Source: Betaproteobacteria bacterium
Lineage (GTDB): Bacteria > Pseudomonadota > Gammaproteobacteria > Burkholderiales > SG8-39
Length of the DNA stretch: 9,766 nt
Assembly (NCBI GenBank): GCA_007280315.1
Contig: QYQC01000066.1
Span: 1-9,766 of the forward strand
Direction of reading: 5' to 3'
The translations under genes were made by a program, and so were the position numbers. The notes beneath the pieces were generated by a model, which had not been told where the DNA came from, searched no databases, and saw only the letters and a list, made by a program, of their open reading frames with translations. The first letter of the stretch is position 1, and each line of letters starts with the position of its first letter. Positions 5,100 through 9,766 of the stretch are shown here, piece by piece.

Positions 5100-6365
5100 T
5101 TATCCGTTACCGTCTTTCGATCCGGGCAGTCTAGCAGAGTGCACGGTGCGGGCGAACAAGGCGGAGAGCCGCAGGAACACCGATTCCGCAGTGAAGTCGG
5201 CGATCATTTCGCGGCAGCGCATGCCCCAAGCGGCGAGGCGTTCGCGCTGCGTCAGCGCCTCTATCACCGCCTGCTCGAGCGCGCGCACATCGCCCGCGGC
5301 ATAGACGAGGCCGCAATCGTGGCGCAGCACCCAGTCGGAGATGCCGGCTGCATCGCTGCACACCGTGGGCGTGCCCACGGCCGCCGCATCCACGGTAACC
5401 ATGTTGAGCCCCTCGCACAGCGTCGGATTGACGTTCAGCTCGGCCGCCGCCAGGGTCGCATAGGTATCGCGCCCGGCAAGGCGTCCGGTTACACAAACAC
5501 GCGCGCGCCCCACGCTTGCGTCCAGCAGCGGAAACACGCCTTCGTCCAGCCACGGCGCATTCGGTCCGGCGAGTATCCACCACGCGTCCGGATAGGCGGC
5601 GAGCACGCCGGGCCAGGCGCGCGCCATGTCCTGTATGCCTTTTGAAAAATAGTTATCCGACAGCGTGACCACCACCGGCGCCTCCTGCGGAATGCCGAGC
5701 CGTTGCCGCACCTCGGCACGCGCCTGCGCGCGCTGCGCGTACACGCCCTCGTACACCTCGCGCGGCGATCCTATCTGGATCGGAATCCGGCTGATGCGCG
5801 CGGCATCGGCGCCGTCCTTGAGCAGCGCGCGTTCGAGCGAGTCGCACAGCGCCCGCAGCGCGTCGATGTGCCCGATCGACGCACGCATCAGCCAGTCGAG
5901 TTCCGGCGTGCGTTTGCGCCCGTAGCCCATGTGGGAGCAGTCGAGGATATCGCCACCGATGTAACTCGCGACCAGCGGCGTGCGCAAAAAACCGAAGCGT
6001 TTGAGCAGTCCGGCCGGGACTGCGTAGGAAAACCCGTCGGTGCAATACACCAGGTCGGGCGCGAACTGACGTACCGCCGCGCGTATCACCCACATCCGGT
6101 GTCCGAGATTGCGCCCGTCGAAGGTGTGGCGGAAATATCGGTCCAGCGGCAGGGTGAACACACGCTCCGCGCCCCGGCCCGGGTGGTACCAAAGCGTCTG
6201 GATGCCGTCGCCCATCTCACGCAGGTCGGGCGTCAGCATGCGCTTGCCCGTCATGCCGCTGCGCCGCTCCTCCAGCGCGCATACCTCGTGTCCATGGCGC
6301 TGGAACTCCCGCAGTATCGAATATTCGCCCCTCCAGCCGTAGGGGTGCAGGAACAGGATGCGCAT
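5100..6365 (-). CDS. GT4-type glycosyltransferase, E-x7-D variant
   Basis: A 421-residue GT-B-fold glycosyltransferase. The N-terminus MRILFLHPYGWRGEYSILRE (1-20) is the usual first strand and glycine-containing loop. LVASYIGGDIL (131-141) lies in the acceptor half. In the donor half, VVVTLSDNYFSKGIQDMARA (231-250) and WWILAGPNAPWL (262-273) are strands of the second Rossmann domain. NPTLCEGLNMVTVDAAAVGTPTV (from 313) holds the EX7E-equivalent, here Glu318-x7-Asp326. The frame is open upstream to 6545, but that stretch is antisense-like low-complexity sequence overlapping the previous gene; the family start is the ATG at 6365. This follows the previous stop by one base (TGA-C-ATG) with no strong Shine-Dalgarno, suggesting translational coupling. 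Length is normal. Sugar donor and acceptor are unknown. Confidence 0.9.
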   Translation of the reverse strand: MRILFLHPYGWRGEYSILREFQRHGHEVCALEERRSGMTGKRMLTPDLREMGDGIQTLWYHPGRGAERVFTLPLDRYFRHTFDGRNLGHRMWVIRAAVRQFAPDLVYCTDGFSYAVPAGLLKRFGFLRTPLVASYIGGDILDCSHMGYGRKRTPELDWLMRASIGHIDALRALCDSLERALLKDGADAARISRIPIQIGSPREVYEGVYAQRAQARAEVRQRLGIPQEAPVVVTLSDNYFSKGIQDMARAWPGVLAAYPDAWWILAGPNAPWLDEGVFPLLDASVGRARVCVTGRLAGRDTYATLAAAELNVNPTLCEGLNMVTVDAAAVGTPTVCSDAAGISDWVLRHDCGLVYAAGDVRALEQAVIEALTQRERLAAWGMRCREMIADFTAESVFLRLSALFARTVHSARLPGSKDGNG

Positions 6366-6366
6366 G

Positions 6367-7590
6367 TCAGGCGGGGGCAGCCAGCACTTCCTGCGCCAGC
6401 GCGAGCAGCATGCCGGCGATTCGCAACGGCTCCAGTTCGGCGACGACGGCGCTGCCGGCAAACGGCGCGACGCCTTTTTCGACGAAGCAATTGATGACCT
6501 GGCCCCAGTCTGCTGCATTGCGCCCGGGGACGATGGCCGCAGCACCCGCGCGCTCTACCCATGGTCCGGCACCGGCCATGTCGCTGGCGAGTGTGTAGGT
6601 CCCGACCATCGCCGCCTCGATCAATCCATAGTTGAAGGTGTCGATCACCGACGGCGCCAGGTGCAGGTCGGCGGCGGCGAGGTAGTGCTTGACCTCGCGG
6701 ATGTCGATGTTGCCGGTGAAAATTACCTGCGCGCTGACGCCTTCCTCCGCGGCGATTCGCGCCAGGTGTGCGCGATAACTGCCGAGTCCCGCGATCACCC
6801 GGTCACCGCCGCAGATCATCAGATACGATCCGGCGCGCTGCCGCAGCGCAAGCGCGAAGCCGCGCAAAGCGAGGTCCAGTCCCTTGACCGGCACCAGGCG
6901 GCACATGGTGATGAGTAGCGGCGCATCCGCCGGAATGTTCCATTTGGCGCGGACTTCGGCGCGCGCGCGCGCCTTGAACGCCGCCATGTCGGCGATATCG
7001 TCCACGCGCATCCAGCCCGTCACGTGCAGCGGGACCACGCGAATGCGCTCCGCCGCGCAGCCGCCGGCAATGAGCGCGTCGCGGGTAACGTCTGAATTGG
7101 CGCGCACCAGGCCGGCGCTCTCCAATACCCACAGCTTCACCGCTTCTTTCCAGCGGCTGGACGGCCGTCCGGGGAAGCTCAGGGGAAGGCGCAGATAATC
7201 GCTATCGTGGATGGAGAGCACCCAGCGAAAGCGCCGGAAGCGCGCGATGATGGCGACGAAAAAACCGGTCCAGTCGCCCTCGACGAAATACACATCGCTG
7301 TCGCGCGTGGCGGCGAAGTAGCGCGCCATGGCAACCAGCGTGGTGAAGAACCGCCGGCCGAGCCAGGGCTTGGCCAGCCGGTCGAAGATCCACACCCAGG
7401 GATTGCGCCGCAGGTGGCTGATGACCAAAAATTTCAACCTTCCCTCTTGAAATCGCAGGAAGCGCGCGCCGCTCGGCGCACGCGCGTCCTCGGTGTAGAT
7501 GGCGACTTCGTGGCCGAGCGCGCCCAGCGCCTCGGCCATGTCCAGATGGATGGAATTCCAGATGCCGGGCGCGACGATGCCGATTTTCAT
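6367..7590 (-). CDS. GT4-type glycosyltransferase, D-x7-E variant
   Basis: A 407-residue GT-B-fold glycosyltransferase. It opens with MKIGIVAPGIWNSIHLDMAE (1-20), a first strand followed by an acceptor-side loop, then GHEVAIYTED (26-35). WVLSIHDSDYLRLP (123-136) is a His/Asp-rich loop at the end of the N-terminal domain. GLVRANSDVTRDALIAGG (160-177) and RIRVVPLHV (182-190) form the usual region before the second domain. LLITMCRLVPVKGLDLALRG (225-244) is the classic start of the Glycos_transf_1 domain, followed by LMICGGD (257-263) and QVIFTGNIDIREVKHYLAAA (288-307). The signature is PSVIDTFNYGLIEAAMVGT (313-331), with Asp317 and Glu325 at the EX7E positions. The start ATG overlaps the preceding gene's stop as ATGA (7587-7590). 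Its length is normal and it appears intact. Substrates cannot be assigned. Confidence 0.92.
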   Translation of the reverse strand: MKIGIVAPGIWNSIHLDMAEALGALGHEVAIYTEDARAPSGARFLRFQEGRLKFLVISHLRRNPWVWIFDRLAKPWLGRRFFTTLVAMARYFAATRDSDVYFVEGDWTGFFVAIIARFRRFRWVLSIHDSDYLRLPLSFPGRPSSRWKEAVKLWVLESAGLVRANSDVTRDALIAGGCAAERIRVVPLHVTGWMRVDDIADMAAFKARARAEVRAKWNIPADAPLLITMCRLVPVKGLDLALRGFALALRQRAGSYLMICGGDRVIAGLGSYRAHLARIAAEEGVSAQVIFTGNIDIREVKHYLAAADLHLAPSVIDTFNYGLIEAAMVGTYTLASDMAGAGPWVERAGAAAIVPGRNAADWGQVINCFVEKGVAPFAGSAVVAELEPLRIAGMLLALAQEVLAAPA

Positions 7591-8732
7591 GTTTGCGCCG
7601 GATGCGCGGCCTCTGCGCTGGCCAGTGCGCGCGCCACCCGCGTGCAGAACGCTGCGAATGAAAAGCGCTCGAGATGCCTAGCTGCGCGCCGCGGATCGGG
7701 GCGCGCGGCGCCGCTCTGCAGCCGGCGCAGCAGCTGCGCGAATGACGCGCCTGCGTCCTGGCGGGGATCATCAAACATGAATCCGCTCTCGCCCTCGATC
7801 ACGGTTTCGGTGAATGGCGGCGCGTGCACCGCGAGCACCGGCGTGCCGCAATACTGCGCCTCGATCAGGTTCAGCCCCAGCGCCTCTTTCTCCGGCAATC
7901 CGCTCAGCACGTAGTCGAGCTGCGGGTAGACCGCGGCGACATCGGGCTGGTGACCCCAGAAGCGCGCCTGCGTTGCCATCGGCGCCAGGCTCGTGCGCAA
8001 GTCGCGCAGCGAAGCGTAGCCGCCGCTGCCGAAGATCTCCAGGTTAATCTCGGGGAAGCCGGCGATCACCGGCGCGAGCGTGCCGAACATCAGCGGAAAC
8101 TGTTTGATCGGCGTCAGGCGCGACACGATGCCAAGCGTGAGTCCGGCTCTCTTTTCGAACGCCGTCTTCGATTGATGCACGCGCCACCAGGGCTCGGTCA
8201 GCCCGAGCAGGCGGTCGCGCAGCTTGCGCCGGTCCCAGTCGTATTCGGAGCGCGCGAACAGGGCGCCGGCCGCCGCGCCGCGCCGCGGGTCGGCCACGCC
8301 ATACATGGGTTCGGCGAAGACATGCCCATGACCGCGCGCCCTGACGCTGTCCAGAACATGCTGCGACACCGCCCACAGATGGTGATAGCGCTTCAATCCG
8401 CCAGGATCGCGATCGTATAACGGCATGTGGACGAAGCCGCACAACAGATGCCGCTCGGCCACCCACTGTGCCGCGTCCGCATCCAGCGCGGTCTGGGTCA
8501 CGATCAGCGATTTTTCCTGCTGCAACTGGGGCAGGACATCGGCCGCGCCGTCCACGCGAACGAGGTCCACACCGGCGGGCAGCAGCAACTCCCAGAAGTC
8601 GGCCTTGCGGTTGACGAACAACACGACGCGGTAACCCAACTCGATCAGCGCGAGAGTGAAGAAACGGGTGTATACCTCGCCGCCACCGAACGCCTGTTGC
8701 AGGTTGACCTGGTAGACAAGACGCGGCGTCAC
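7587..8732 (-). CDS. GT4-type glycosyltransferase with canonical EX7E
   Basis: A 381-residue GT-B-fold glycosyltransferase starting MTPRLVYQVNLQQAFGGGEV (1-20), with the acceptor-side GGGE loop typical of GT4 enzymes. HLLCGFVHMPL (95-105) and LWAVSQHVLDSVRARG (119-134) are N-domain landmarks. TLGIVSRLTPIKQFPLM (199-215) begins the Glycos_transf_1 domain, and LEIFGSGGYASLRDL (231-245) follows. LPEKEALGLNLIEAQYCGTP (279-298) carries the full EX7E pair, Glu283 and Glu291. The frame is open to an ATG at 8783, but that start would overlap the upstream gene by 55 nt and add a non-family leader. The GTG at 8732 forms a GTGA overlap with the upstream stop and has AAGG 7 nt before it, so I choose it. 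The stop overlaps the next start as ATGA. This is the most canonical of the four glycosyltransferases here. Confidence 0.92.
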   Translation of the reverse strand: MTPRLVYQVNLQQAFGGGEVYTRFFTLALIELGYRVVLFVNRKADFWELLLPAGVDLVRVDGAADVLPQLQQEKSLIVTQTALDADAAQWVAERHLLCGFVHMPLYDRDPGGLKRYHHLWAVSQHVLDSVRARGHGHVFAEPMYGVADPRRGAAAGALFARSEYDWDRRKLRDRLLGLTEPWWRVHQSKTAFEKRAGLTLGIVSRLTPIKQFPLMFGTLAPVIAGFPEINLEIFGSGGYASLRDLRTSLAPMATQARFWGHQPDVAAVYPQLDYVLSGLPEKEALGLNLIEAQYCGTPVLAVHAPPFTETVIEGESGFMFDDPRQDAGASFAQLLRRLQSGAARPDPRRAARHLERFSFAAFCTRVARALASAEAAHPAQT

Positions 8733-9766
8733 AACGGAACCTTGAAACGCTCGATCCATTGCGCGAGCACCAGCAGCGACCACAGACGGTTACTGTGCGC
8801 CGCGCGCCCTGACAGATGTTCCTCCACCATGCGCGCTACTTCGTCCTGGCGGAACCACGGCGCCAGTGCCTTTTGGTCCAGCAGGCGCTCGCGCAGCACC
8901 GGCCCGAAATCGTTTTTCACCCAGTTCGCCAGCGGCACAGAGAAACCCTGCTTGGGCCGGTCCATAAATCCCGGCGGCAGCCAGTCCTTGAACGCCTCCT
9001 TCAGGATGTGCTTGTGCCTGCCGCCGGCAGTGAGCTTGTACGAACCCGGCAGGGAACAGGCAAATTCGATCAGCTGGTGATCGAGAAACGGGGAGCGGCA
9101 TTCGAGGGAATTCGCCATGCTGGCGATATCCACCTTGAATAGAATGTCTTCCGGCAGATAGGTGGACTGGTCCACGTAAAGCCAGCGGTTTACCGTATCC
9201 GCCCCTGCGGCGCGCGCCAGCGCCTGCGCCAGATATTCGTTGGTCGCCGCACTCGTTGTAGCGCGTGCGAATTCGGGCGTGACCAGACCGCGCTTTTCGC
9301 CGACCGTGTAAAACGCGAGCAGGTGCTGATAGCGTGCTGCTCCGCCAAGCGCCAGCATTTCGTCCGCGCGCGTCGCCGGAAACTGCCGCCGCGTCCTGCC
9401 CGGATGGGTCAGGTTCTCCATCGCCAGGGTAAGCCGGCGCGAGCCGCGCCACAGCGGTGTCAGCCGCCACCGGGCCAGCGTCTCGGCGCGGCGCATGTGG
9501 TAGAACCTGCGGTATCCCGCGAACACCTCGTCACCGCCGTCTCCGGTCAGCGCCACGGTGACGCTCTTCCGCGCAAACTCCGATACGTAGTAAGTCGGCA
9601 TCACCGAATTGTCGGCCATGGGTTCGCCCAGATGCTCGATGAGCTGCGGCAGCAACTCGACCGCGGCCGGCTGCACCGTCATTTCATGGTGCTCGGTTCC
9701 CAGGTGGCGCGCGACTTCACGTGCATAGGGCAGTTCGTTGAAGCGCTCGTCCTCAAAGCCGATGGC
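8729..9766 (-). CDS. Asparagine-synthase-like glutamine amidotransferase (5' end outside window)
   Basis: The C-terminal 345 residues of an AsnB-type enzyme; full-length members have about 600-640 residues, so the N-terminal glutaminase domain (Cys1) and the SGGxDS ATP-binding loop should lie beyond the window edge. What is visible belongs to the ATP-dependent synthetase domain. VTVALTGDGGDEVFAGYRRF (visible residues 69-88) is the strongly conserved GDGGDE motif. EDILFKVDIASMANSLECRSPFLDHQLIEF (from visible residue 206) is another family hallmark. FMDRPKQGFSVPLANWV (267-283) is the conserved C-terminal 'KxGFxVPL' region. The stop overlaps the next glycosyltransferase as GTGA. In polysaccharide operons such enzymes are thought to amidate a sugar carboxylate or act in exosortase-associated clusters rather than make free asparagine; here that is inference from context. 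No exosortase gene is visible. Confidence 0.93.
   Translation of the reverse strand, partial: AIGFEDERFNELPYAREVARHLGTEHHEMTVQPAAVELLPQLIEHLGEPMADNSVMPTYYVSEFARKSVTVALTGDGGDEVFAGYRRFYHMRRAETLARWRLTPLWRGSRRLTLAMENLTHPGRTRRQFPATRADEMLALGGAARYQHLLAFYTVGEKRGLVTPEFARATTSAATNEYLAQALARAAGADTVNRWLYVDQSTYLPEDILFKVDIASMANSLECRSPFLDHQLIEFACSLPGSYKLTAGGRHKHILKEAFKDWLPPGFMDRPKQGFSVPLANWVKNDFGPVLRERLLDQKALAPWFRQDEVARMVEEHLSGRAAHSNRLWSLLVLAQWIERFKVPL
8740..8743 (-). promoter_or_regulatory. Ribosome binding site deciding the GTG start at 8732
   Basis: On the - strand, CAAGG lies inside the last codons of the asparagine-synthase-like gene, with its AAGG 7 nt before GTG 8732. This spacing and the GTGA overlap favour GTG over the upstream ATG codons at 8783 and 8759. 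The same CAAGG-N7-GTG arrangement precedes the last glycosyltransferase (start 4231). Confidence 0.6.

Noticed and set aside
4263..5645. A long + strand open frame (460 codons) opposite the methyltransferase and a glycosyltransferase
   Set aside because: Its translation has no recognisable domain and is rich in His, Arg and Ala, as expected for the antisense frame of GC-rich genes. The opposite strand encodes two clear protein families.
5703..6494. A + strand open frame (263 codons) opposite a glycosyltransferase
   Set aside because: It is an antisense shadow with Arg/Ala-rich composition and no family motifs. The other strand carries an intact GT4 enzyme.
6366..6545. 60-codon N-terminal extension of the glycosyltransferase ending at 5100
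   Set aside because: The extra residues do not resemble the family and overlap the upstream glycosyltransferase in another frame. MRILFLHPYG at 6365 is the normal family start and follows the previous stop by one base.
8733..8783. ATG starts at 8783 or 8759 for the glycosyltransferase ending at 7587
   Set aside because: They would overlap the upstream gene by 31-55 nt and add a leader unlike the family. GTG 8732 has a ribosome binding site and a GTGA overlap.

Overview
This is a GC-rich window that looks like part of a polysaccharide (exopolysaccharide, capsule or O-antigen type) locus from a Gram-negative bacterium. High GC at third codon positions, tightly overlapping genes and the protein families suggest a proteobacterium, probably beta or gamma. 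That placement is inference; no taxonomic marker gene is present.

Layout. Positions 1-2274 (+ strand) hold the 3' part of an AlgI-type MBOAT O-acyltransferase and, two bases later, an SGNH-like membrane-anchored protein, a typical pair for O-acetylating an exported glycan. Positions 2275-2505 are a non-coding spacer with inverted repeats and an AT-rich promoter/operator. Positions 2506-3067 (+ strand) hold a complete brnT-brnA type II toxin-antitoxin pair, visibly less GC-rich than its neighbours. Positions 3125-9766 (- strand) are one polysaccharide operon, read from high to low coordinates: asparagine-synthase-like amidotransferase (5' end outside the window), three GT4-type glycosyltransferases joined by GTGA and ATGA overlaps and a 1-nt gap, a class I SAM methyltransferase, and a fourth GT4-type glycosyltransferase. 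The two polysaccharide units converge and the toxin-antitoxin pair sits between them.

How the genes may work together (inference). The four glycosyltransferases would build an oligosaccharide on a lipid carrier. The methyltransferase could methylate a sugar, and the AsnB-like enzyme could amidate a uronic acid or other carboxylate. The MBOAT/SGNH pair would add acyl groups at the membrane or periplasm.

No wholly new system is proven here. The points most worth a second look are two strong stem-loops between the methyltransferase and the last glycosyltransferase, one with the methyltransferase stop codon in its loop; four adjacent GT4 enzymes with four different versions of the EX7E signature; the brnTA operator overlapping a perfect TATAAT with a very short leader; and short direct repeats flanking the brnTA cassette. 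No rRNA, tRNA, CRISPR array, transposase or prophage gene was seen.
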